NCBI RefSeq assembly: GCF_043290135.1
Contig: NC_134701.1
Location: 32,019,501 to 32,083,500 of the forward strand
Origin: Rhipicephalus microplus
Lineage: Eukaryota; Arthropoda; Arachnida; Ixodida; Ixodidae
Direction of reading: 5' to 3'
DNA length: 64,000 nucleotides
The position numbers and the translations under genes are program-made. Within the stretch, counting starts at the first letter, position 1; every line of letters starts with the position of its first letter. The notes beneath the pieces were generated by a model. The model did no database searches. It saw nothing but the letters and a program-made list of their open reading frames with translations, and was not told the DNA's origin. Positions 11,817 through 21,879 of this stretch are shown here, piece after piece.

Positions 11817-11996
11817 ATATGATATGTGGGGTTTAACGTCCCAAAACCACCATTTAATTATGAGAGACGCCGTAGTGGAGGGCTCCGGAAATTTCGACCA
11901 CATGGGGTTCTTTAACGTGCACACAAATCTGAGCACACCGGCCTACAACAATTCCGCCTCCAGCGGAAATGCAGCCGCCGCAGCCGGGATCTGAAC
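11817..11996 (-). mobile_element. 5'-truncated tRNA-derived SINE (Ruka-like)
   Basis: A minus-orientation copy of the SINE family also seen at 16996-17240 and 17763-17996. It lacks the tRNA-like A box and begins at about the B box. A 12-bp target duplication CCCACATCACCT flanks it at 11805-11816 and 11997-12008. It sits in the linker/RT boundary of the decayed plus-strand LINE, so it is younger than that LINE. Confidence 0.88.
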
Positions 11997-12060
11997 CCCA
12001 CATCACCTGATGAAATTCTATGCACTATAAAAAGTGTGAAGACAACAGGATGTGGCCTAG

Positions 12061-13268
12061 TGTCACAGGTCCCGTTAATTAGGGAGGCGATCGCCGGGCT
12101 AATTCCAAGGGCCGAAGTATCGGCCCCCCGAACCGCACCACGAAAGCGTGGACAATTTAGAGGTGGTCCTATTTGGCGCGCCAGCAGACGCCGGCTGTGG
12201 CCCAAAGAACAAGTCAGAACCGAGAGTTGATAAACAAAACACAATTATATTCTCAGTTATGGCAGATCAAAACGATACACAAGTATGCACACTCGACAAT
12301 AGTTGAATACAATGTGTCACCAATCAAACAATGTACTACACAGTACAATCAGCCACACTCGAAACAACGGACACAGACAACAATACGCACGACAATGCAG
12401 TCGCATACATCAAACAACCAACACACTTAAAGACTAAAGAGTTAGGAAACTTATTCAGTCCAAAGTCCTTGGAACAAAAGTCTGGATGATACTCTTCCGA
12501 GAATCACTCACTCAAAGTCCAGCGTTGTTGTCGTTCCGCTGCCCCCGAAGTTTCTCTTCCAGGAAACCTCGCGTCTTTAATCGGCCGCTCTCCAGGCTCC
12601 AAACTTCTTCGCCAGAAACACGTCGGCTTCACACACGCAGCTGTTGCCACGCGTCTTCGCTCGATAGCGGTAGACACACACTCTTGCCTGTAGCTCGAGT
12701 CTTCACCTCTCACGTGGAAATCCTCTTCTTCTCCTCCTTTGTCACGGGTGACAAAAGGCTTCGCCCACAAGGCGGAACACCCTACGCACTCTGACGCATA
12801 CTTTCTTCTTCTCCTGCTTTGTCACTAAGGACAAAACCTTCACCGACTACACGGCGGAATACCCTACGCACTCTGGCGCTAACTTCCGTCTTCTCCTGAT
12901 CTCCCATCTCGGCTGCTCGATTAAATACCTTCTGCACGAGATTCCAGAAAATTCTCATCATTTTGTCGGCGCGATACGCAGCGAAGGCTGGGGAAAGGGC
13001 GAGACGGTACGAGGGCCGTCCGCGACGGATGACGCAACCCTGCATCACCACGCCCCTTTCCATCGAGAACGTTCTAGGGCTTGCTCGGCCGCCGATGCGA
13101 GGAGGTTCGTTGGCGAACCTACGCTTCCGAGGGGAGAGGGACGCGCGCCCGGGAAGTCTTTGGATGCTTGTTTTCTTTTTTTTTTTATCGTTGACCTCGC
13201 GGCGTCACTCCTGCGCTTCGTCGCGAGAATTGGGCGGCGCGCCCTTTTTGAGCGCTCGTTTTGTGACA
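12061..13268. mobile_element. Solo LTR, 1208 bp, with 5-bp target duplication
   Basis: The block starts TGTCACAGG, ends TTTTGTGACA (TG...CA with a 7-bp terminal inverted repeat) and is flanked by CCTAG at 12056-12060 and 13269-13273. It has no coding domain. It interrupts the RT region of the plus-strand LINE: LINE-like sequence stops at 12055 and resumes after 13273. These are the marks of a solo LTR left by LTR-LTR recombination. A non-autonomous element with weak terminal repeats is the alternative. Its length suggests a family with large LTRs. I cannot name it or orient it. Confidence 0.75.
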
Positions 13269-14187
13269 CCTAGATTCAATTTATCCTTCTAATATCAAGC
13301 TTTTTGCCCCCAATTTATGATCAGTGCTTTCAGATCTTATCAACACCTAATTTCGTTCTGGTGTTTTTCATACTATTCTCAAACAAGGAAACATAACACT
13401 TATATTTAAATAGGGAGAATGAAAAGTTTTTTCTAATCACCATCTGATAACAATCATTCCATTCTTTAGTGACATTATCGAGCTCATTGTTAATCCCCTT
13501 ACAAACTACCTAACAAAATTTAATATTTTGTCACCTAAGCAGTTTGGTTTTCTTGCTAGGCTGTAGACTGAATCAGCGCTAATAAAACTATCCGATAGCT
13601 TAAAACAGGTTATAGATAAAGGTCTATGGGTAGAAGCGGTATTTATTGATAGAACTAAAGCGTTTGATACCATTAACCACTCTATCTTGATTGCTAAACT
13701 TGACTCCCTGGGAACTGGTGAGCCGACTTGAGCCCTTCTACAAAGTAACCTTTTTAACAGGACCCAAGCTGTGAATTGCTGCGGTGTTTTATCCTTTCCA
13801 ATGACAACTAACTAGGAAGTTCCACAAGGTTCCATTTCGGGACATCTCTTATTCCTCATCTACACACGGTTTTCTGAAAATATCAACATTCTACTTTTAA
13901 AAGTGAACACTAACTACGGTAAAAGGACAGTATTGTTTACTGCGATTTCATCCTGGAAGTCACTTCCATCAACAATTAAATCAAGTCCTTCATCACATTA
14001 TTTCCAGTGTCAAATCAAACAATTTTTACTAACCACACGCACCCCCTGTTCGTATTTGTGCATTTATATATGTATTGGTTTAAATATATTTATACTTATG
14101 TGTGTATCCTCACTATGTATGTATATTCCTCAATAAATAAATAAGTGCAAGTTTCTTATATTGAAATAGTTTCTTAAGGTTTCTTAA

Positions 14188-14589
14188 GGCTGGTGCACAC
14201 CGGCGACTAGCAGAAATCGCGCGACCAATTGCGACTGGTCGCAAAGCGACTGCTTTGGCTTGTCGCTTCATGACCAATTTTTCAGTCGGGCGACTGCAGT
14301 TGCAAAGCTGCTGGAACCAATCAGCGATGCTCAATTTTTGTTTTTTTTTGTTGTTTTTTTCAACGCTGTGCGAGAACGGACGAAAACAATAAATGCGGCG
14401 CGCTCGGTTCGCTTCGTTCACTCAGCTAGCGGTAATCAGCTGATCGGCGCCGGTCGCGGACGTGACTCTCCAGGATTGGGACTTCCGGTCGCTCGCATAC
14501 AGCCTCTGCTGGTGTGAACATCAGTCACTATTTAGTCGCCAGTTGCGAGTGGTCGCGCGACCGCTGCAAGTCACCGGTGTGCACCAGCC
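14188..14589. mobile_element. MITE with 21-bp terminal inverted repeats
   Basis: The left end GGCTGGTGCACACCGGCGACT and the right end match as inverted repeats with one mismatch over 21 bp. The 402-bp interior has no coding sequence but many GTCGC/GCGAC words in both orientations, so it can fold extensively. Directly left, GTTTCTTAAG is tandemly duplicated. I see no convincing target duplication, so the superfamily is open. Confidence 0.75.
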
Positions 14590-14599
14590 AGCCTATAGT

Positions 14600-15705
14600 T
14601 GTCAATCCTTGTTTCTGTTATTTGTACTTGTTCTAACAGGAGGTCCCCCTAACAGTTTTCACTTTGGGACCTGCTTCTATATTATACACAGTTTTTTCCA
14701 TAAAAAAAAAGGTGTCAAAGCCTTGGCGAACACTGCGACACGTTTTTTCGCATGCAGACATTATTCACTGTAAAAGCACCCAAGAATTACTTGTGATAAT
14801 GGCACTGCTTAGTTTCTAAATCATGTCAGTGCCAAGAAACAAAAAAAAAAAAGGTTGGTAAGTGGCGTGAAGGGGGGGGAGAAGAGTTTAAACCCCCCCA
14901 AACCCCCCCTGGCTACGCCACTGTGCACAACATCCACAAGCACAAGACTTTCAATTAAAGGGCGCTGGCAAAGAAATTATGAGAGATATCCCGTTCTGGC
15001 ATTCTCTATGCGCAGATGAACACTACCTTATCAAAATGGGCTGCCAACACTTTGAAACTCTCTGCAACTCAAAATGTGCTGCCCATTTCAATTGTGCATA
15101 CGGTATTTCAAGGGACCACTAAAGGCAAATAATTTATGTCAGAGTGACAGCTCAATGTACGCACGAGAACACATGCGCCACGAGTAGGACATTTGCAAAA
15201 TGATCCCAATGATGTCTACAATTAATCACAAGTCATTGAACTAGTTACACCAAATAAAAAACTTTGCATGCATGAAGAGATATAATAAAATGCTGCTTGT
15301 TTGTTCTGCTTGATTCATGGAAAAAAGAACCACTGGAAGTTATTATGGGGAATAGCACGAGTAGTTGAAAAGTTCATTTTGCCTGGTAAGCTAAACAGAT
15401 CAAGCCATCTTGCGGGGCCCAGTTGAACCAAGTACGTCTGCCATCTCAGAGCCCACGACAGGCCAATGTTCAATGGCCGTTGTTGCTGCTGTGCCTCCCG
15501 CTACTTTCACTCTTCTGCTAGTAGCCTCGGCGGCTGTGCAGTAAAGCTGGGCAAAGTTGTGCATGGCAACAGTGACGTGAAAGTTTCCACTTTGAGGCGG
15601 GTGATTTGAAGTGTGCTATCATGATGTGAAACACTAAAATACCATTTTATTTCAATATAGGCACTTCCTTGGCATAAAAGTAGCACTACAAGCTCAGGGT
15701 AAACT
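14600..15705. other. Gene-free stretch with C/G-rich repeat
   Basis: No gene is supported. A GGGGGGG...CCCCCCC block at 14860-14932 next to GGCTACGCCACTG resembles the G-rich blocks at 5.7 and 22.6 kb. Confidence 0.4.
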
Positions 15706-16995
15706 GGTGGGCGCAAATACAGACAACGACACAAAAAAGAAGAGACAGGGACAAGACATTTTAGGAGATGATGTGGAAATCCCGGAACACGTCGAACCCA
15801 TACTCAAGAAGGGTCCGAAGTTTAGCTATGAATCAGTTGTACCGCCCCAGAAATTGCTTGCTTTTAACAAACTTGTAGTAACTAGTGCACCTCAAGATCA
15901 GTATGTGCGTTGTTTGCTTGAGCGCGTCGACGTATTGTCAAGGACTGTGCATAGGGCAGACTGCCATGAGCGTCGGGATCCCACAGAACAGGTGGTCGAG
16001 TATTTCAGAGAAAACGACCTTTGCCTTCTTCAAGCAGATAAAAGAGGGCGGTATTGTTATTTTAGGTTCTGGGTCGTATGCTGAGAAGGCTAAGAAGGCA
16101 ATTTCTAAAAATTTTGTTTCTGTTAAAATCAGTGCTGTTCGTGTTAAAACTAAAGCAGTTAACATGTGCAAAGACCTTGAACTTCTTCGGTTGGCATGAT
16201 ATATTGGTACATGCAAAGGTAATGCAAAGTATTTTTCGCTGCAAAGACGCACAAGCCTGAAGTTTCTTTACGAACAATAGTTAATGAGCAAGGTTCATGG
16301 CAGCATTTGATTGGCCAGTTCTTGATCAAAGAACTGAATGTGTTGGATCCCTTCGCTACAAAGAGTTCCGAGGATGTTGTGCAGTTTTTGCAGGTGGAAA
16401 ATTCTACAGAGTGTTTTCTGGTGATGTAGAGTATCTATTTTACTTCGTACCTCATGCTCAGTTGTGTGCGAACGTTCGTAACTGTATTGAAGCTAGTGGA
16501 GTCATAGCTTTTCAGAATGCTGCCGGCTTGTCAGTCAATAATTTCATGTCGTAACAAAAATTTTATTTTCGCTCTACCTTTGTTTAGTTTGAGGATGGCT
16601 TTTATATATAGCGACAAGGTATTTGTATGGATCCTGTGTGGCACCTATTTTATGCAATATTTTCATGGTGGACGTTGATAGGTGTTTAGATAGCACTCTT
16701 GACGAAAGATGTGTTGTTAAAGTTTTTAGGTATGTGGACGATTTTTTAACTCTATTAAAGAGGCCCAATTTCACTTCCTTGGACAACTCTGTAGATTCTA
16801 TTCTTAATGCTTCTAAACAGTGCGGAAAGGGCTTGACCTCATCTATGAATTTTCCACTAATAACTCGCCGCAGTTTTCAGATCTATGTCTCGTTTTAGCT
16901 GACCACCTATGTTGGTGTTCTAGTCCCCGTGCGCAGAAGGCCATTTTGCCCTATGATTGTGCGCATTCTAGACTTGTAAAAAGGAGGATTGCCAA

Positions 16996-17240
16996 TTGAT
17001 TGATTGATATGTGGGGTTTAACGTCCCAAAACCACCATTCGATTATGAGAGATGGCGTAATGTAGGGCTCCAGAAATTTCGACCTTCTGGGGTTCTTTAA
17101 CGTGCACCCAAATCTGATCACACGGGCCTACAGCGTTTCCGCCTCCATCGAAAATGCAGCTGCCGCAGCCGGCATTCGATTCCACAACCTGCAGGTCAGT
17201 AGCAGAGTACCTTAGCCACTAGACCACCGCGGCGAGGTGG
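16996..17240 (-). mobile_element. Full-length tRNA-derived SINE (Ruka-like)
   Basis: On the minus strand it has a tRNA-like head with A box (GTGGTCTAGTGGCTAAGG), a mutated B box, a family body (GGGGTTCTTTAACGTGCAC on the plus strand) and a (ATCA)n tail. A 10-bp target duplication GGATTGCCAA occurs at 16986-16995 and 17241-17250. It is inserted in the Penelope-like element between its RT and endonuclease. Confidence 0.9.
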
Positions 17241-17762
17241 GGATTGCCAAATTGTGTTTATGTTCCGCTATCAGGAAATCATGCACACATGCAATGCAAT
17301 AAAGCATTAATGATCAGGTGCGGCGTTTAATTGCTGCCAGGTGTCTTTGCACAGTATTGACGGCAATTGCAGAGGTTTTTCTGCGTGATGCCAAAGCAGC
17401 CTATTCCAGCGTGGACCCTGGCCTGCATCGTAGGTGGCATTCAGAGCTGATGCCTTATATGCATCGAATTTCCCACAACCTGAAAAAGATAGCGAGTAGC
17501 CACGGCATGCCGATTGCGTTCTCTGCCCCACGTAAGCTGGCTGGACTTTGTCCCAGAATCTCCTCTGGCAAGAAGAGATTCTGTGGTTGCAGAAGGAAGC
17601 ATGCATTTGTGTATGTGAAATGTGCAACTGGCGTCGTCTACGAAATACTGCTGTCTTGTGGGAAATTTATGTCATACGGGGCCTTGCGTAAACGACCGTG
17701 CAAGGGAACATGAGCTTTCACTTAGAAATAATGGAATCACACATTTAGCTGCTCATTGCAAA

Positions 17763-17996
17763 CCCCGCCGCGGTGGTCTAGTGGCTAAGGTACTCGGCTG
17801 CTGACCCGCAGGGCGCGGGTTCAAATCATGGCTGCGGCGGCTGCATTTCCGATGGAGGCGGAAATGTTGTAGGCTCGTGTGCTCAGATTTGGGTGCACGT
17901 TAAAGAACCCCAGGTGGTCTAAATTTCCGGAGCCCTCCACTACGGCGTCTCTCATAATCATATAGTGGTTTTGGGACGTTAAACCCCAGATATCAA
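17763..17996 (+). mobile_element. Full-length tRNA-derived SINE (Ruka-like)
   Basis: It starts CCCCGCCGCGGTGGTCTAG, with A box GTGGTCTAGTGGCTAAGG and B box GGTTCAAATC, then the shared body, ending ATATCAA. A perfect 13-bp target duplication TGCTCATTGCAAA lies at 17750-17762 and 17997-18009. It interrupts the endonuclease tail of the Penelope-like element. The tRNA-like head is pol III promoter sequence, not a tRNA gene. The family resembles the tick SINE Ruka as I remember it. Confidence 0.92.
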
Positions 17997-18782
17997 TGCT
18001 CATTGCAAAGCTTGCATGTGCTCGCCGATTTTCTCAGAAATTAGGATTTGGGGTCAAAGCGCTGATACCACAGCCCGTCAACTGAAAGACGCCTTCTATA
18101 TTGCTGCAAGAGGCAATGCTTGTACAAGTGATACGTCAATATCCTTGTTTGATAGTGAGCGTGATTTTTTGCACGGCCTGCAGTGCGCTTTTTGGTTTTG
18201 ACCTTGTGACCACTTGACTATGTTCTTTCGTGACTATATATTTTAAGGATGACGAATAATTAAATTCAGTTAAATTGGGCTTGCCCTGTCTCTTCTGTTC
18301 TGTGTCATCTGCATTTGCACACACCTGTTTACCCAAAGTTAAGAGCTTGCCCAGTTTTACTAGAAGGTTTCCGGACCACTATTTCAGCAATCAACACCGA
18401 CTTGATATTTGATTTTAGGGCACTTTTTCAAATACAATCACTGCTCACAGTGACTGCAACAGCCCCGCATGTGAAATGCACCTTTGCTTTGGCACCAACT
18501 GGCAGCAGCTCAGATCCTTGGGAGTGCTCCATCCTAGCAGCAAACTTTTTCAAAGGAAAGAGTGGGCAGGCTTGCATGGCAGTACAAAGGCACATGCCCT
18601 TGCCTCAGCAGTGCAATTTTGTGTGTGTGTGTGTGTGGGGGGTCACAATAACTTTTCTAAGAGCCTTCCTTCAAAAAAGCTGTCAACGTGATGCTCATGT
18701 GCGCGCGGCTTTCGGTGCTGACGTACCCAAATACGTTTACAGAAAAACCACTCCGAGTCCTGTCTCACTCAGAAAGCGAAAC

Positions 18783-19192
18783 TGCGACTGACCGCAACAA
18801 AACAGTCTCCAAGTTATTAACTGCTGTGTGCTCAAGCAAACGAGCTTTCCAGCCTAAGTGGGCCATCAGGTACTCATTGCAACTGAAAAAACAAGATTCA
18901 ACTGTTTTCGCCACAGCTCGTTCAACCCTTTTTATGATGCTGATGAGCATGGTTATCCCAAGAATATGTGGCGCACAGAATTGATGATGCGACTGACCGC
19001 AACAAAACGGTCTCCAAATAATTAACTGCCGTGTGCTCAAGCAAACGAGCTTTCCAGCCTAAGTGGGCCATCAGGTACTCATTGCAACTGAAAAAACAAG
19101 ATTCAACTATTTTTCCCACAGCTCGTTCAACCCTTTTCATGATGCTGATGAGCATGGTTATCCCAAGAATATGTGGCGCACAGAATTGATGA
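18783..19192. repeat. Tandem duplication of a 205-bp unit
   Basis: The segment starting TGCGACTGACCGCAAC at 18783 recurs at 18988 with only a few substitutions through 19192. The unit contains no gene. High similarity points to a recent local duplication. Confidence 0.9.
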
Positions 19193-19199
19193 CAACTGT

Positions 19200-21120
19200 A
19201 ATTATCCTTCTGCATGTGGCCAGTTAGAGTTTCTAATTACATGCCCACACTGGTCTCTCCTCTTCCTACAGTGGCACCTGTTAAACATTGTTGCCTACCT
19301 TATATATGGAATGGGGAGTGTGAGAAAAAGAATCAGTGGAACAAATCCTCCAGCAATGACAACTGAATCTAGTTCTGCATGGAAATAGAACAAGATGTCT
19401 CGAGACTCCTGAGGCAGCGATTGCGCCGATGGATTAAGGTGCAAGCTTGCAGCAAAGCCTTCTCCAAACTATGCAGTTTACAAAATAAACAAATATTCCT
19501 GAGCCTCAAAAAAAAAAAAAGGGAAAGAAAAACAGCATACCTACAAAGTGAATGATGATGAGTGCGTGAAGCAGTGGAATTGTTTGGTGTTACTGTAAAT
19601 CGCCAGTGAGACTTACCACTGACACATGTAAATGAGCGCCAGGAGGTGTACATTTATACACAATGTTTATTGGTCATAACTGGTATGCTGTGAATTTCGT
19701 TTTGTCTTCACTGTTACTTCTGTGTGGTATCGAATCTAGCCTCAAATTAGTTGGCAAAGACGAGCTATTCCCCTGGTGCTTGTTTCTAGTCATACAAAAT
19801 TCATTGTAGAGCATATCGAGACGTCATGTACTGCACAAAAAAGTTCTTGCTCGTCATGATCACTTTCCACAGTGTCATCATGATGGCATGTAGTGGGTAC
19901 TTTGCATGTGCTGTGCCGTGATGGCAGAAACAAAACGTGTGGTCTGGAACACACTAGTTCATCAGCATTATCGTGAGCAGCGGCTGCAGTGCGGAACGCC
20001 AAAGGAGAAGCCTCAACCGTAAAGAGCTTCGCGCCTCGAAATACAGCTGCTTGAATGAGACAAGTTTGAAAGGGCTTTCATTTTTCACTCTACATAAAGA
20101 CTCAACCAAACACATGCAGGATATAGAGATTCTTCCCCCCGTTTCGCATTAGTTTAGACGTGCACAGGGTTCATTTTCAAGGGGGTTCAGCACCTCCTCC
20201 CCTCTAAGGGGAATGTATGGGGGTAGACTTTTCAGTCCCCCCACCTCTTAGGCCACCCTCTGCCCCCCCCCCCCTCTCTGTGTGCACGTTTGTCAGCATG
20301 AGCACACCACAAATGAGGCAAAATTGAATTTTTTTAATGAAGAGCATTAATTAACATCTGAAGGGGTCGTATAAATCACATGAAAATGCGCGATGCCACA
20401 CTACAGCTACAGCACTGCCTTGGACAACACAAGAGGCCATTCACAAAAGATATTCACAGCTATACAAAATGGTTCGTGGTATCAACAGTTTCTTTATGGA
20501 GAAAAGCTGTTGCAAAGAAAGATAATTTTTATATGGCTGAAAACATTCATAATTTTAGTTGACATTAGTAAATGACAGCTACAATGCTACCCTTTCAATG
20601 TTTCAAACATCAGCATCAGGCAGTGCAAACATGCCAGTGTCTCTAGATGAAAAAATATTTCAATATAGCTAGCTCAGTTTTGGTGAGACTTTCTTAAGCA
20701 TGGGTTCTATATGGCTAGAGCACTTGCTAAAACACTTAAAAATGGTTGTGAAAGGTGCCCATGACATCAGCAAGTACCAAAAACTGTGGTGCAGACACAT
20801 TTTCTTTCAGGCTGCTCACAAAACAAATTGAGAGAGCGGCAGCATTCTCACAGGAGGTGATGAGTGCCTCACTTCTCAGATATTTCACAAAGCTGACTAA
20901 AATGTGAATATTTTAAACCTTAAATATGTAGGAAAGGATTAAGAATGAAAGAATTAAGAACTACAGTAAGGTGTTGCCCCCGGCAACTTCAGCAAAAAAC
21001 AAAAGCTCTTTTTTTTGTTGTTATGAGTATGCCTCATAACCAGGATTTTGTTATGAGACACACTAATGAGAAAAGCTTTATTACAGGTTTTCCCACTCAC
21101 TTTAATCCAAGTCTTGAATA
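19200..21120. other. Gene-free stretch
   Basis: No supported gene. It includes an A-run near 19508-19521 and C/G-rich blocks at 20150-20280 that resemble the dispersed G-rich repeat. Short open frames lack recognisable motifs. Confidence 0.4.
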
Positions 21121-21138
21121 TTGTGCATGCCATTCAAC

Positions 21139-21872
21139 TAATCTGACCCCTACCAAGCTATTTAATCCATGTGCCAAACATTTAATTCAAGCACCAACAT
21201 ATTTATTCCAAGCGCCAACTCAATTAGGCCGCGTGCCACCGTATTTAGTCCAACTGCCAATAGATTTATTTCAGGTGTCAGTTTTAATCCATGCACAAAA
21301 AAGCAAAATACGGGGCATAAGAACGGCAGTACAACTGAAATGCAGTTCCTACAGTACAATGAAATGCAGTTCCTACATCATATAAGATAATAGTCGCAGA
21401 GTAGAACAAATCAATAATATTTGTATTCACCTCTATTGTTTGTACAAAAAAAAATTACCATGTTTGTACTTTACTGTGTACAAGTTTGTAGATGAGTGCT
21501 AGGCCCGGGTGGAGCCAATTCAATGGCAACAAAAGAAAAAGCAGGAACATATAGGCTAATATTTTGTGTTGGTCACTAAAGCTCATAATTGAATTTGTGT
21601 AGCATTACATGACCAGGACACGTCATGTATTGCGAAGGACAGACTATGGTTATCAGAGTGCCGGAACGCACACCAAGATATGGAAAACTTGGCCATGGGT
21701 AGTGATGGGTCAAAAGCAGGTGTATGCTCAGGAAATTAGAAGGCCCTCAATGGGCAGAGTGAATTAGAGATGACTCACCAGCACGCGGCCTGAGTTGGCG
21801 TTTGGATTAAATAGCTTGGTGCTCAGATTATTTCAATGCTGTGCGGATTATTGAAGCTGCCACGCGAAGTTG
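21139..21872. repeat. Element-like block bounded by inverted clusters of a degenerate 21-bp repeat
   Basis: At 21139-21292 about seven imperfect 21-bp units (core TTTAATCCAAGNGCCAACN) run head to tail. At 21790-21872 about four units of the same repeat run in the opposite orientation (CTTGGTGCTCAGATTA). The two clusters face each other across about 500 bp with no coding sequence. This layout is reminiscent of foldback-type elements with repetitive ends. The 21-bp period also gives a 7-residue repeat in one frame, which I regard as incidental. Confidence 0.55.
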
Positions 21873-21879
21873 TTTGATG

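Larger units (their letters stand above)
9300..14150 (+). pseudogene. Decayed plus-strand LINE, split by three later insertions
   Basis: Pieces of one non-LTR retrotransposon are collinear on the plus strand. Endonuclease-like sequence at about 9440-9780 encodes words such as SLIDHILINIRSF and NVIVLG. The endonuclease-RT linker lies at about 11190-11816 (PWIMRGLLRSIEKK). RT runs from 12009 to 12055 and resumes at 13274-13895 (LSPKQFGF, KAFDTINHSILIAKLDS, VPQGSI). A C-terminal end (ISSWKSLPS) runs into an AATAAATAAATAAG tail near 14150. The gaps are filled by a minus-strand LINE, a SINE and a solo LTR. Many stops and frameshifts make it a fossil. It resembles CR1/Jockey-type LINEs, but I cannot fix the clade. 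Confidence 0.75.
15710..18322 (+). pseudogene. Penelope-like element (RT plus GIY-YIG endonuclease), decayed
   Basis: The plus strand encodes a broken Penelope-type polyprotein. An N-terminal region lies at 15710-16084 (KKGPKFSYESVVPPQKLLAF). The RT palm has GSCVAPILCNIF and the catalytic FRYVDDFLTLL at 16626-16760, followed by PRAQKAILPYDCAHSRLVKR. A C-terminal GIY-YIG endonuclease at about 17610-17730 reads TGVVYEILLSCGK, then NDRAREHELSLRNNG. It ends with a conserved tail DTTARQLKDAFYIAARGN and SLFDSERDF at 18060-18175. Terminal inverted repeats of about 40 bp lie at 15711-15755 and 18280-18322. Several frameshifts and two SINE insertions inactivate it. RT coupled to GIY-YIG is diagnostic of Penelope-like elements. 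Confidence 0.88.

Noticed and set aside
12486..13292. Arg/Ser-rich frames near 12.5-13.3 kb as genes
   Set aside because: They lie within the solo LTR and arise from its GC-rich composition. Overlapping frames on both strands are equally open.
17765..17840. Possible tRNA gene (A and B boxes)
   Set aside because: It is the tRNA-like head of a SINE. It is followed by the SINE body and bracketed by a 13-bp target duplication, and the cloverleaf is incomplete.
21139..21292. CRISPR-like array of 21-bp units
   Set aside because: The units are contiguous and degenerate with no unique spacers, and the genome is eukaryotic.
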